NCBI GenBank assembly: GCA_964019155.1 | Contig: OZ025245.1 | Location: 29,293,045-29,357,044, forward strand | Length of the DNA stretch: 64,000 nt | From: Osedax fenrisi | Taxonomy: Eukaryota; Annelida; Polychaeta; Sabellida; Siboglinidae | Reading direction: 5' to 3' | In this document: positions 46,661 through 60,662 of the stretch, in pieces | Numbering within the stretch: position 1 is the stretch's first letter | Layout: each line of letters starts with the position of its first letter | The notes under the pieces: generated by a model | Database searches by the model: none | What the model saw: only the letters and a program-made list of their open reading frames with translations | What the model was told of the DNA's origin: nothing | Program-made: the position numbers and the translations under genes

Positions 46661-49200
46661 AATCATCCAACTTATTATTGTTGTCCGTGTTATATTCAAC
46701 GTATATTATTATTAAATTATTATCGTATTATTATTATCTTATTATTATCACTATCAATGCAGTCTGTAGTATATAAAACTCCTCTATATCACTTATTATT
46801 TTTATCCTTGTTATATTCAATGTATATTATTATTAAATTGTTATCGTATTACTATTATCTTATTATTATTTTCGTCCCGCACGAGCGAAGAGGTATACAT
46901 GACCATATTTTAGTGATAAATAAACATTATATCATCATCATCATATATAAAATATACATTAAATAAACATATCATGTAGTAAAATATATAGGAAATATTT
47001 ATAATATATTAGGTAATTTCAATAAACAAGATGCTTATATCAAATATATAGATATATTTACATAGATAGGTGGATCGTGAAGCTGACAGCAGCGATAATG
47101 TTCATATTTACATTTAAAAAATTTATAAAAATTAAATATATTGAATAATATTATCGATTATGTAAAAAGTGCATTTTCTGCTATATTATTGTAATAAATA
47201 GCGTATAATTAATGGTCAGATGTTGCATATATAATATATAATTAATTAAAATTACGTGTGTATTACATTTTATCATATAATTATAATAATTATTCGAATT
47301 AGTCAATTTAACTAAAATGTTATTATTCGAGTATATATGGCGACAATTATTCGGAACACATTCGGAACAAACGTACCATATTTCACCGATATTTACCAGT
47401 AGTATTACAATGGATAATATATAATTTTGTTATCAAAATATAAAAATTCTAGATAACTATGTATTATTATTATTTATTTGATTTTATATACTTTTTAAAT
47501 GATAATTAACAAAATGTTTGTAATAACATGGTAATAGAAGATACAAATAAAATGGTAATATATGCTCGTGATATAAACAAATAATACTTTATAAATCATA
47601 GGAAATTATAAATAAATGCGTTATTAATAATATCTTGAATGCTGATATTGATTAACAAGATATTAAATCAATATCTAGCTTGTTCCACTCGATAGGTGAT
47701 GATACAGCATATATACCACATTTAGTATATATATACTAAATTCTGGGATATTGTGTTGCTATAAAATGTAGATTATGTGGTATATGTACATATATATATC
47801 ATACATGCCTATTGCTATATTAATTTCGCGAGGTATTTCGATGTATTGTGATTATATCTGTATACATATATGTAGTTACCAGTAATTTATAAATAGTGCG
47901 GAAATTAATTGGTAGTAGGAGTTATTTTCGCAACAGTTCAGTTATAATTATCGTATCATCTATTCATCTTGGTGCTAATTTATATAATACGTATATTGAC
48001 GATCGAATTGTTTTATTTAATGGCATTATCTGACAAGCAGCTATATTATATTACTATCTTTTTAATAAGTATTCTAAAATTAAAATATTAAGCATCAATA
48101 TTCACTCAGTACTGGCTAGCACAGCGATAAGTTGATACACACCCCTTAAGTTACGTATGTATTACTATTATCCTTGTTATTTATTTAATTTTATTGTGAT
48201 TTTTTAAAGAAGTATATATTTTAATTATTGCAAAATATAACCTATTTCTATTTCAACTATACAGAAGTTGTTATTCTAGATTATGTCACAATATATCCTA
48301 CATGTCATACGCATATCTAGGCACTATGTCAGATGAAGACAAATTACGTGACTACAAATCTAGATAAAATATAAATCTATGTATATCACTGATTCAAATA
48401 TTGTTATCATTGAATTAAATATACCACTGAAAAGTATTTATATCGGAATACAATAATCAATAATTTTAACCAATATTTGTTCTTGTCCTTAGTATAAATG
48501 AACGTAACCAGTTTAATTAGAGCAAGTATTATATATTATCAATAGTGAATAATAAAAAATATAATCAATTTATTAAATCGAATTTTAATCATAGTAATGT
48601 ATAACGAGATATTATATAGGATATTTATAAATGTATAATTGTTTGCACTAGATTGAATAAAGAAACGATATAAATTACTACGTATATATACTGCCAACGA
48701 GGATCCACTGCCAATACTTGAATATGAGTTTGAAAATGCATTCAATATGCTAAAAGATGGTAAATTACTTGGTAAATCACTTGGTAAATCACTTTTATTG
48801 ATAACATTAATTTAATTTTATAAATCATTTATCTGATCAATTGGAGCATCGATCTAAGCATTGGAGCAAACTCTTCAACAATCGCACATGCATTAACATG
48901 CGACAATCAGCATATAATAATCCGATTCATCCAAACATACTGACTCCACTAATCATACTCCACATAATAACATACTATCTGTATATCATAAGTGTAATAA
49001 AGATTTAGATACTACTAGTACTCATTCTACACAAACCATCCCATCACCAACTCATACTCCGTGTCCACTAATTGTGAACCCTTCCCCACCCCCTTACAAT
49101 GACACTCAATTCCAAAAATCCACACAAATAAAAATATGCTTTGCAAAACCACTTCCACAAATCTGACCATTCACACACTGTAATCCCCATCTACACCTTT
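46661..49200. other. intergenic, AT-rich, with a local tandem duplication
   Basis: 46677-46745 and 46797-46870 share TTATATTCAACGTATATTAT-type sequence, a ~120-bp duplication. From 46970 to 48830 nothing beyond AT-rich DNA is seen. 48830-49200 may be the 5' part of the LINE fragment that follows. Confidence 0.5.
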
Positions 49201-49207
49201 AACTCCA

Positions 49208-50514
49208 TTGTCCCCATCTTCCTCAGAACGCCATAACTGCCTAATTAAATCTGCATTATTAAACACCTGCTCCATCCATAACAAGATTCCACCTATCTTA
49301 GAACTTGCTGCAGAACATGACCTTGATATTATATTCATCACTGAAACATGGATTATGCCTGATGACATACCCCTTATATCATCTCTGAATACTGGTCCTT
49401 ACTCTTTTTCTCATTTGCCTAGACGTAATACCCATAATTATAGAGGAGGTATTGGCATTATCTATAAATCCTCCCTTCATGTATCCCCTCTACATGACCA
49501 TAATAATGATCACTCTGAGGTGTTTATCTGTTCCATTAGTCGCCCACACTCCAAGACTTTTACTATTTCACTTTTTTATCGACCCCTTCTTCCTCAATCC
49601 CTTTATTCTTCTCTGAGTTTTATTCATTTACACATCTAATGTCTGAATCTAATATCATTATAGGCGATTTTAATATTGCTACTAACCTATCAACTAATCA
49701 TTCTAAATCTCTACTCAATATACTGTCATCCTCCAATCTTAAACTTTATAATACTTACCCCACAAACAAATATGGTAATACATTCGAACTCCTCATTTCC
49801 CATAAGTCATCCAACTTGATTTGTTCTTACTCTTGTTGGTCCTTGTATTTCTGATCATCACATTATATGTGTTACCCTCCAATCCCTTAAACCTCCCCAC
49901 CCCACTATCACTCGTTCTTTCCGTAAAACAAAAATCATCAACACTCACGATTTCATCAGAGACTTCCTATCCCTCCCACATAACTCACCCGATGAATTAT
50001 TTACCACTCTTTCAACTACCCTCGATTCCCACGCTCCAATAATTATTAAAAAATCCATCCTTAGACTTGACACTTCCTGGTATACCCTCGCACTCCTAAA
50101 ACAAAAGCGTAAATTGCGTACACTTGAAAAGAAATTGATTAAATCAAAATCTGAATTTATACTCGCGCTTTATCAACTGATCAAGTCCAAACATAGACGT
50201 GATCTCCTAATTGTAAAATTACTTCATGTTACTACCTCTCTGGAATCATGCTAATCAGATCAAAAGAAAACGTTCACCATGTGTTCGAAACTCCTTGGGC
50301 GAAATAAAAAGAAAACTTTATCCGACTTTCCACCAGACACCTTATTATTAACTTTTGATGACTATCTCCATCATAAGCTTACAAGTACTCTCAGCAATCT
50401 CCCAAGATATACCACTTTAATAACCCCCACCATGCCAACTCACTCACTTAATGTATTTTCAGTCCTTTCCATGTCAGACATAGGCACACTTCTTAAAGCA
50501 ACTAAAAGTTCATC
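49208..50514 (+). pseudogene. LINE endonuclease and linker, CR1/L2 type
   Basis: Endonuclease motifs in order: NTCSIHNKIPPILEL, DIIFITETWI (about 49340), YRGGIGIIYKS, ISLFYRPLLP, then after a frame change IIIGDFNIAT (about 49655), and HNPLNLP-like remnants. After 50279 the linker before the RT domain reads LLGRNKKKTLSDFPPDTLLL and ends near SDIGTLLKATKSSS. The RT domain is missing because gypsy integrase sequence follows in the same frame. Confidence 0.75.
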
Positions 50515-51110
50515 TGAGTTCTCAGAATTCGCCAAGACATGGGACTTCAAACATATCACCAGTCGCCCATACTACCCTAGAAGCAACGGACTAGCAGAAC
50601 GTATGGTGCAGACAGTTAAAAGAGTACTGCACAAGACAACCGACTTCTACAAATCACTACTATTATTACGAACGACACCCATTGACTGTCACTTACCCGC
50701 TGAACTACTGTTCAACCGACGACTTACGACTATACTACCATCTAGGACACACAGCGCGATAGATACCGATACGCATAGTCGACTTATTAAGTGATCTGAC
50801 ATAACGCTATATTACCATGATAAGGGTATCTCTAACAAATGCCTTAGAAAACTAGAGCCCACCGAGAACGTATATGTACGTAATCCCATTACGAATAAGT
50901 GGACACCATCCACTATTCTCGCGAAACGTTCTGAACCACGATCATATGACGTCGACGGACCACACGATGTATTACGTCGAACCAGAACCGACATCCGCCC
51001 CACTGTCGACACCCCGACTACAAATGTCGGAAAGGTAACGACATACGTTACTACCCCTCGACGATCTGGAAGGACCATAACCGTACCTTCCCGATATGCC
51101 TCTTAATATC
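50515..51110 (+). pseudogene. gypsy integrase C-terminal fragment
   Basis: Reads WDFKHITSRPYYPRSNGLAE with RMVQTVKRVL, the end of the integrase core including its catalytic Glu, then RTTPIDCHLPAELLFNRRL, a stop at 50792, and NVYVRNPITNKW in the C-terminal region. It ends with RRSGRTITVPSRYAS just before an LTR. It comes from a different gypsy lineage from the element at 29170. Confidence 0.8.
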
Positions 51111-51122
51111 TAATTAAGAGGG

Positions 51123-51490
51123 ATGTAATAATATTGTCATATACCTATATATATATATTCGCATATATCTATACGATATATATATGCACGTAATATTATC
51201 ATATACCAATATATACAGTCATGTATATATCTATGCAATGCAAGGCACGAGGCGTAGCCACGCCCTCCTAATTATAATTATGTAATCAACGCAACGCACG
51301 TACATTCTTTAACGCTACATGCCTGGATATGTACATGTATTACATATAGGCATTCGCACTATATCACTAGTCATATCTGGAAACGTTATTCTGTATCACC
51401 CTAAATATATATCTATCTAAACTCTTATGAATAAACGTATGCAACTCTACCTGGTTATCATCATTGCCCTGGAACGTACAAATTTGACAA
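51123..51490 (+). repeat. LTR downstream of the integrase fragment
   Basis: Begins TGTAATAATATTGTCATATA right after a purine run (AATTAAGAGGGA) that fits a polypurine tract. Contains ATGAATAAACGTATGC as a poly(A)-like signal. The right border is uncertain, near CAAATTTGACA. Confidence 0.55.
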
Positions 51491-51629
51491 CGTCGGGATA
51501 ACACACATAATACAAAATAACAGGTACACATACACATATAGTGACATATCATTACAAGCTACATTGCAAATTTCTGCATATCACAAGAAATTATAATTAT
51601 AAAAGAATCATTAGGTATCCTATATGCTA

Positions 51630-51848
51630 ATTCAAACAGTGCGATCCTACTCAATAACATGAACGGAGTATTTTTCACACTACAGTTGGAGTAAGATAAG
51701 GTATTAAGCAACTATCGCTTATATTATTCAATATATTTCTGGAACAAATTATGCAAGATACACTTCAAAATCACAAATCAACTATATCTGTTGGCAGCAG
51801 AGAAATCAGCAAACTAGGATTCGCTGACGATATAGATCTCATTGCAGG
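51630..51848 (+). pseudogene. LINE RT fragment interrupted by another LINE
   Basis: Reads LILFNIFLEQIMQDTLQNHK and KLGFADDIDLIAG, RT motifs B and C with the catalytic ADD. The sequence stops at AG near 51848, where the tail of the minus-strand LINE begins. Confidence 0.7.
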
Positions 51849-53690
51849 TAGTAACTTACCTTACCTTACCAGGTCGAGCTTGCTCGGCAGTTTTTGACTC
51901 TCTTCTTCCATTCATCTTTATCGTCCATCGCAGTTTTCAATTCATTTACATTACACAGTGTATCCTCCATGAGTTGGTCAACGTATGTTCTTCGCGGCCG
52001 TCCTCTTTTTCTCTCACCATGGGTAGGTTGCCATAGAATAGTATCTGATACCATTTCGTACTTATTTCTCCAACAGTGACAAGAAAAACGAAGTCTTTGC
52101 TGTCGTATCGACGTGCATATATCCGGTATATTTGCATATATTTCTTTATTGGTAGGATGGTCCTTCCAAGACCTGTTTAGTATTGCCCGTAACATGCGAG
52201 TATAGTTTCCACTTGGTCTTTTTTCCAGAGCTTTTGTGAGTGTCCAACTTACAGATCCATATACCAATACCGACTCAACAGTTGCTCTGAAGAAATTTCT
52301 TTTAATTCTATCCGGTAACCTAGATTTACAAATAGCGTTCATCTTATTTAAAGCTGCCCAGCTTTTAGCCAGTCTTATATTCATATCCTTTTCTGTTGAT
52401 TGAATATAACTTCCAAGATACTTAACATCGGAAACTTTTTTAATGTCCTTGCCATTTAGGTTTTTTATTTTTTCATTTTCTCCTTGATTTATGCTTATGA
52501 ATTCGGTCTTACCTGCATTTATATTCAAACCAATCTCTTTTGCCGTATTTTCAATTTTATGTAGAAGAATTGTAGCTTCGCTCGTTTTATCAGTTACTAT
52601 AGCTAGATCATCTGCATAATCGACATCTGTTATTGTTATTGCTGGATGTCTTCTGCTCTTTCTCTCAGAGAGGGTAAAGCCAAGAACATTATCTCGATCA
52701 AGTGACATTTTCAAGACATAGTCAAGACATATTATAAAAATAAATCGTACTAGTGTATCACCTTGTAACACAATTCCTGTTATATTTATAAATTACGTAT
52801 CGCCATCATCTGATCTCACCATTGATTTAGTATCTTTATAAGCTATCATAATTGCATTTATGATCTTTTCAGGTATTCCATATGCTTTAAGAATCTCTGC
52901 CATCTTTCCTCGATGTATGGAATCGAAAGCTTTGGAGAAATCAATAAAAAGGAGTGTAGCTGTTAGATTCTTTTCGTTTACGCCTTCAATGATCCTTCTA
53001 ACCGTGAGTATTTGGCCAGTAGTAGATCTATTAGTTCTAAAACCATTTTGGTTTTTTCTTAATATCTTATCTACTTCAGGTCTTATTCTATTTAAAAGCA
53101 TTAGATTATATATGTTAGAGTGATACCACGATAGTTGTTTGTAGAAGTTAAATCTCCTTTCTTCGGTAGCGGTATTATACAGCCTTTATTCCATATACTG
53201 ATAGTGTTTTGCTCGTATACTTCATTGCAGGAGAATAGTAATATTTCTTGAAATTTGGGTATTTTCCAGATTTCCACAGGAATTTCATCTAACCCGCATG
53301 CTTTTCCATTTTTGATACTTTTTATAGCCTTTTCTAGTTCATATTTCGTAAAGATTCCAGTTTCTATATTCAACAAATTTGAAATATTTGTTATAGTTGA
53401 TGTTTTTGATTCAGGTGGTTTTCCTAAAAGATCTTTGAAATGATTGTGCCATAACTTAATTCTTTCTTCACCACTTGTTGATTTTATCTTAGCTTTATTG
53501 TTCTTTTTCCTGCCAGTTATATAATTTGCTACTTTCCAGGCACATGCTGATTTTTGGTTTGATACTGCAGCTTTGATTTCATCTATTTTCGACTGAAGGT
53601 AGATTTCTTGCTGAGTATCGTATGTATCATATAGTGCTTTTTGTGATAGATAATAGGAATTAATGTTTTCTATAGTTCTTTAATTGAGCT
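51849..53690 (-). pseudogene. LINE copy 1 (RT and C-terminal domain)
   Basis: Minus-strand RT with FTKYELEKAIKSIKNGKACG, PLPKKGDLTSTNNYRGITL, NQNGFRTNRSTTGQIL, FIDFSKAFDSIHR, VDYADDLAIV, then ATVESVLVYGSVSWT and a C-terminal RVKNCRASSTW. A frameshift near 53100 and stops near 52790 break it into three frames. The 3' tail is GGTAAGGTAAGGTAAG, as in LINEs ending in short tandem repeats. Endonuclease and 5' parts are absent. It resembles proteins often labelled craniofacial development protein 2-like, which are LINE RTs. Confidence 0.85.
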
Positions 53691-55077
53691 ACTGTTTTTA
53701 GCATATCCCTTTTTAAATATATATCCTGATGTTATTATAAAAGGATTTACTATGGAAGATACATTCGAGCTTTCGTAGGTTACGTTTGAAAGAAAATAGT
53801 TCATCGAAAAGCCGTGTACAGTTTGAATGCACATTAATATTTCTAGTTTTTAGAGGGCAAATTTATCAATTAAATAATATAAAGTATTATTAAGTTAATC
53901 AATGGAATAAGGCTGTGAAAGGGGTAGTGATTCAAATTCCGAAGCAAAATAATCATAATCAGTGATCTATACTTTCTGTAGGTAATGAATTTGTTTACTA
54001 TAGTGGTGTGAGGAAGAACTAATCAACAAGTTAATAGAAAATGATGAGAAAGTATTTACAAGAATTCGTGATACATTGATAAATACTATGAGATCAACAA
54101 CAAATTAAATCGAGTTAATGACCGGTAAAATGAGTAGGGCAAGTTATACATATATTGAGGGAGATAGAATCAGTAAGATTAGACACGGCACAACAAAAAT
54201 ATAGGATATATAAATTAATATAAAAAATCATTATAATATATACATAATTTAGTTACACGGGTTTAAACTAAAATAAAAATAAAACCTACTAACATATAAT
54301 ACAAGACTGAGAGAAGCATGCGAAGTTGACGAGTAATACATACATATACTATCAAAAATAAGTATAATGTATCGAAATGGTAATGACAATATGCGATCTG
54401 TTAGTTACCAAAGTATGAGAATATTATAAGATGGAAGAACATATCGGAAGTCCCATTATGTAACATATTTACTGCTTCAGGAATCAGGTTGATGCACGCA
54501 CTGTGTGTGTGCCTAGGGAACGCAGCCCTCCCTGATTAGCTAAGGGATAAATGTACCACGCGATACCTTGCACCTATTTTGCACTTGTATGGTCCAGATA
54601 ATATATTATTCATTATACACAACTAGTTAACAGTATACATATATACATATGATTGTATCATCATAATTTTATATTAATATACAATTTATAATTTCAGGAT
54701 AAACAAGATGATCTTCCAGCTTGGCTATGGTGAATATCTCCATGAATATGTTAAAGATCATCTCTAGGATCCGGTATCGTCTTCGTGAATTTCTTATATA
54801 TATATGGCATTATACACTGTGATATTTAATTAACAGAAACCTTTATATTCGCATACTATATAGTATATAGTATATACTATATATGTATATTATAATCATA
54901 TATGATCATATATGTATACATACTTGTATTATTATCATTATAAATATACCCTTGCATTCCCAGTTTATTATTATATATATTATTCACGTGTTATATCATA
55001 TCCGTATTTTGTGTATTGTTCCTGTAATAAATGAATGAATTGTTTTACGTTTCTTTTTTACTGTGTATGGGTAATCA
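53691..55077. other. intergenic
   Basis: Mixed composition, no gene recognised. A more GC-balanced patch at 54463-54600 (GTGTGTGCCTAGGGAACGCA, CACGCGATACCTTGCACC) and an AATAAATGAATG stretch at 55027 could be parts of an old LTR, but that is a guess. Confidence 0.4.
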
Positions 55078-55315
55078 TATACATTCCACAAGGTGTTTAT
55101 TAAGGGTACAAATATACGTTCCACTAGGTGTTTAATCATGGGTAAAATATACGTTCCACTAAGTGTTTATTTATTGGTAAAATTATACGTTCCACTAGGT
55201 GTTTATTTATGGGTAACAATATACGTTCCACTAGGTGTTATTTATGGGTAAAAATATACTTTCCACTAGGTGTTTATTTATGGGTAACATTATACGTTCC
55301 AATATTGATTTTTTA
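55078..55315 (+). repeat. ~36-bp tandem repeat
   Basis: Six to seven units of ATACGTTCCACTAGGTGTTT followed by ATTTATGGGTAAAAT, with single-base changes and small indels. Confidence 0.95.
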
Positions 55316-55671
55316 TATGTAAAATGAAACCATTTATATGCTTACAAACTACCTATAATTCGACCACCTACTGGAGCATATTATTTGACCTATAATGTTA
55401 TATTTCGTCAACTAATTTCTCGTTGCTTGGGGTTTCACTACCCTTTTTACTAAAGGGTCTAACACCCTTCACTCAGCGTACCACCAACTAAAGGTTCATT
55501 CAACGAAAACGAAAGTGTTATTTATATACTGTAATAATCATATAAATTATAATCACCTAATTATATGGCTATGATAATAATGTACACATTTATTATAACC
55601 ACTCTCATAATAGTTCGATATATCAATACACGCGTGTATGAACCCAGTAAACTAAACTGTTAATATAATAT

Positions 55672-56300
55672 GCTGAACATGTGTACTATTTATCAGTTCA
55701 ACAGTTCTTAGTTTTGAATTGTCATATATTCAAAATAGTGTATAAATTTATAAATATTAATATATATATATGTTATCACATTATTCTCTCCTTGTATATT
55801 TAATTACTATAATATAAAAAAATGTATATTTTTTTTATCGAAATCTGTTAATCTAATAAAATGTACACATCTGTTGAACTCTATACAAATATAACATGTT
55901 GAACGTATTCAATTTACACATCTGTTGAATTCTATACAAATGTAATATGTTGAACATGTTCACTTTAAAATCTGTTGAACTCTATATAAATGTAATATGT
56001 TGAACATGTGTAATATTTATCAGTTCAATAGTTCTTAGTTTTGAATTGTCATATATTCAAAATGGTGCATACATTTATAAATATTAATATATATATAAGT
56101 TATCACATTATTCTCTCCTTGTATATTTAATTACTATAATATAAAAAAAATTTATATTTTTTTTTATCGAAATCTGTTAATCTCATAAAATGTACACATC
56201 TGTTGAACTTTATACAAATGTAATATGTTGAACATATTCAATTTACAATCTGTTGAACTCTATATAAATGTAATATGTTGAACATGTTATCAATTTAACA
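55672..56300 (+). repeat. ~325-bp tandem duplication with nested units
   Basis: 55690-55910 recurs at 56015-56225 (TTTATCAGTTCAA, TTTTGAATTGTCATATATTC, TTCTCTCCTTGTATATTTAA, TATCGAAATCTGTTAATCT). Nested inside are shorter repeats of CTGTTGAACTCTATACAAAT followed by GTAATATGTTGAACATG. Confidence 0.9.
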
Positions 56301-56857
56301 TTTTTGTAAAATAATTAAATTATATAATTACATATATGTAAATATTACATAACCATGTAATTGAATGTATATGATTAACTATTAGGAAAATAGTGTAAAT
56401 ATAAGGAAACTAATGTTGTCAACATTTTAAATATAGTGTATAATATTTATATTAATTATTATATTATCTATATATAGATATTAATTATAATTAATTAATT
56501 TATAATATTATATTATAAATTCTAAATATTAAAATAAATATATATATATAATATATATAAATATTTATTATTATATTAATATAATATATTTCATTAGAAA
56601 TAAATGTTTCAGTTAATCCATTGATGCATATAAATTACGATTTTTTAATTAATTAATTGATTTATTTATATTTATACATATTAATAATTGCTTACTTATA
56701 ATACTTATCTACATATATTTGTATATTAATATGTACTACTTATATCTACTTATAAATACTATATTATAATTGTTAACATATACAATCATTTTACAAATCC
56801 AATAAAATATCTGTAGTTGTTTTATGTATGTAATATACCACATATATGTGCTATATA

Positions 56858-56892
<35 letters not shown>

Positions 56893-56894
56893 AA

Positions 56895-59290
56895 TTTGTG
56901 GAAATTTGTGGAGAGCTAGCAGTTTACGTAGGATCCTAGGCCCACATTTCTTCATCTATATCTGAAATTGATATGATGATGTGGTGATGATAACTCCAAT
57001 CCACCGGCTCCCAAGATTGCGGATAGGGGACGGCCTTATATATAATGGTTAGCTGCGAATAATCAATTAGCAGTGCCGGACAAATTCCTGGTTGCCATTT
57101 TGCAAGGCAAAGTACTTGTTAGCCACTCGCTCAAGGTTACGCAAATGTGTATGGAATGGCGACCGCACATTTTATCTAGCCATCGAAAGTAAACCATGAT
57201 AATACAACACAACAATTATCTATTCCGCATATCTCGTCGCGCGGAACAAGGAGCACATCCTGCAATACCACCTCAGGTTTAAGTCGAAAAGTTAATTACT
57301 GAGAAAGAGAAAGAGAATGAGAAAGAGAAAAGAAAAGAAAATAAAAATAAAAATAAGATGAAAACTGTACAACTATGAAATGCAACTAAATGATTTAAAA
57401 TCGTATCATTAAATACCCTGCAAAAAACGTGATATACTCCAAAAAACAGCACAACACAGATGAATTTAAATAAGTTTATAAATGCGCAGGAATCTTTAGT
57501 TAATTCTTATGATTTAGAACAACAAAATTACATAAATAAAATATATATGAAATCCAAATAGCGGCCACAAATAAGAAATCTGCACTAGCCTGGGAAACAA
57601 TAAATGAAATCAGCGGAAGAAAGAGATCAAATAAATCTAAACTAAAAGCAAACAATGATAATGAACGTATACAACTTTGGCATAAACATTTCAAATATTT
57701 ACTTGGCAAGAATATTCAATCGACAATTCATAGTAAAAATTCAGATCATACATTGAATAATCTTGATATAAAATTCGGTCATTTCACGAAAGAAGAAGCT
57801 ATCAAAACTACAAATAATATATCATATGGAAAAGCAGTAGGTTTGGACGAAATACCAGCAGAAGTTTGGAAATTAGATTATTTTAAAGAATTTCTGTTAG
57901 AATCCTGTAATAGTGTTTATTTCCAGGAACCTATAGTAAGTTGGACCAATGGATGTATCCTTCCTTTTCCTAAAAAAGGAGACCTCTCCATCACAAAAAA
58001 CTACAGAGGAATTACTCTAACAGCAATCGCCGCAAAGATATATAACCTGATGTTATTAAACAGGATTATACCTGAAATTGATCCAATCCTAAGAAAAAAT
58101 CAAAATGGCTTCCGAACAAATAGATCAACAACTGGACAAATACTGACTATCAGACGAATTTTAGAAGGAGTCAAATCTAAAAACCTGCAATTAACTCTAC
58201 TCTTTATTGACTTTTCAAAAGCTTTTGACACGATAAATCGAAAAAAGATGAAAGAAATACTTTTAAAGTATGGTATACCAGAAGAGACAGTTTGTGCAAT
58301 TATGATGCTCTTCAAGAATACTCGTTCAATTGTTCACTCGCCAGATGGAGATACACCTTACTTTGAAATCACAACTGGAGCCTTACAGGGTTATACACTT
58401 GCGCCGTTCCTCTTTATAATCTGTCTCGATTATATTCTTAAGACGTCATTGGATAATAATCGAGAGCTAGGTTTTACTCTAACAGAAAGAAAGAGAAGAC
58501 GATATCCCGCTGAACAAATTACCGATACGGACTACGCTGATGATATCGCCGTAACAAGTAATACTCTGAAAGATGCTAATACATTATTACTGAAAATAGA
58601 ATCAGCCGCCAAAGAAATTGGATTTTGAATTAACACTGACAAAACTCAATATATCAATATCAATCAGAATAACAACATGCAAATGAAAAGTATCTGTGAA
58701 AGTGTAATAAATCAAGTAGAAGATTTTAAATATCTAGGAAGCTATATTAGATCAACTAAAAGATATTTCAATATAAGGATTGCTAAAGCCTGGGCAGCAT
58801 TAAATAGTAGGAATATAATCTAGAAATCAAAACAAAGTATACATCTTAAAAGACATTTTTTCAGAGCGGTAGTCGAATCAGTGCTTGTATACGATTCTAT
58901 AACTTGGACTCAAACAACCTCGTTAGAGAAAAAGATTGATGGAACATACACACGCATGCTCCGAGCTGTAATAAATAAATCCTGGCTTGATCATCTAACA
59001 AATGAGCAATTATATGGCGATATTCCAAAAATTAGTAAATCTATACGCATGAAAGGCTGAGGTTCACTAGTCACTGCTGGAAAAGCAAAGATTAAGTAGC
59101 GAGCGACACTATACTCTGGCAACCACAGTATGGTAACCGTTCGCGTTGACGCCCAGCGAAGATATACATAATCAACTGCGGGATGATACCGATTTGCTAA
59201 TGACAGGCGAAATAAAGACGTCGACGAATGATACAGAATGATGGAAGTAGTATGACATAGACTATCGAGAAAGCTCGACCTGTTAATTTA
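56895..59290 (+). pseudogene. LINE copy 2 (same family as 51849)
   Basis: The best part is an open frame of 291 codons at 57753-58628: FTKEEAIKTTNNISYGKAVG, PFPKKGDLSITKNYRGITL, NQNGFRTNRSTTGQIL, FIDFSKAFDTINR, TDYADDIAVT. A TGA at 58626 is followed in frame by INTDKTQYININQ, EDFKYLGSYIRSTK and VVESVLVYDSITW, so one nonsense change truncates the RT. The 3' end matches copy 1 (GAGAAAGCTCGACCTG, about 59266-59281). DNA at 56895-57300 (GGCTCCCAAGATTGCGGATA, CAGTGCCGGACAAATTCC) looks like LINE 5' sequence. Confidence 0.85.
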
Positions 59291-59315
59291 ATATATATAA
59301 TTAATATTATAATTC

Positions 59316-59353
<38 letters not shown>

Positions 59354-60248
59354 TTGTTTACTTTTGTTAATTAAGTTTTATTTGAAATTTTATTTTTAAC
59401 AATATTATTATAATGAATATATAATACTTATTTTAAATACTATACATATACCATGGTATTCTCTACGCTAATTTATTATTATATTAACTTAATATGCTTC
59501 GTTATTATTAATCTTACATTTTCAGAATGTTTGTATTCGAATTCATTATCCGAAACAGAAGAGGTTTGTTTAAAAGCACCCATTTAATATACATTATAAT
59601 ACTATGTATATCAATATAAATACCAATAGAAATGAATGGTACTATTATTTATATAAATATTGATTTGGAATATTCTCTTAGATACATTAGCTTCTGGTAT
59701 TGGTAAATTCATAATTTGATAATAATTAACTATTCAATTATATATGTATATACACTATAGTGTTGGTATTGAGTAATATTATAATTCACGTAGGTAATCT
59801 TGAAATATATACTATAATTAGTATCGTATAATAAATATATATATATATATATATAAATACATATACACATATATGACAATAATGATAGTATATACCAAGA
59901 TTACATAAAATATTTCTAACATTATATTATATTTATTTTAATAAATAATTTTGTATTAAAAATAATAAAATATAATCCGATATCGTTATAATGATGAATA
60001 CATTGTTAAAACAAAAACAGGTGTACATATAGGTGCCTCAAATATGAATTGTAAACATAAACGCATGCCTGTTATATACATATAACAAATAGTGTGAAAG
60101 TTGAATTCAATTTATAAAATGTTTACGATTCATATATTATCCTCTAGTTAACTTATTTAGCTATTGATGTATATACGTATATAATATATTATATAAATTT
60201 ATATTATAATGTACATATTTATAGCGATAATATCACTGTTTCATTATA
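59291..60248. other. intergenic, AT-rich
   Basis: AT microsatellites at 59318-59352 and 59836-59855, and otherwise featureless AT-rich DNA between two LINEs. Confidence 0.7.
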
Positions 60249-60662
60249 GATAGATAGATATATATAGTTTATTGTTTAAAACAAACAAAATGACATAAAA
60301 CAATAATAATAATAAAAAAACAAATAACGAATATAAACGAATATATATAATGATTTATAAATGCCATGTTACATATGGTTAAGATATAAAATTAACAAAT
60401 GATATAATAAAAATAATAATAAAAAGGGGAATTATTCAAATGCAAGCACTTACTCACCGTATCAACTTTAGGGAAAGGGGTCCTCAATCCCTGTGCCTTG
60501 GGGGTACAAACTTGACCCAAGAGTTTGTCCACTGACACCCGTAATACCCGATAAATAATGATAAAGAGAATGCAACCGAATAAATTAACCCCATAAAACT
60601 AAAAATAAAATAATATAATAATTGAATAATAAAAATTAATAAAATAAAATAAAATTTAAATA

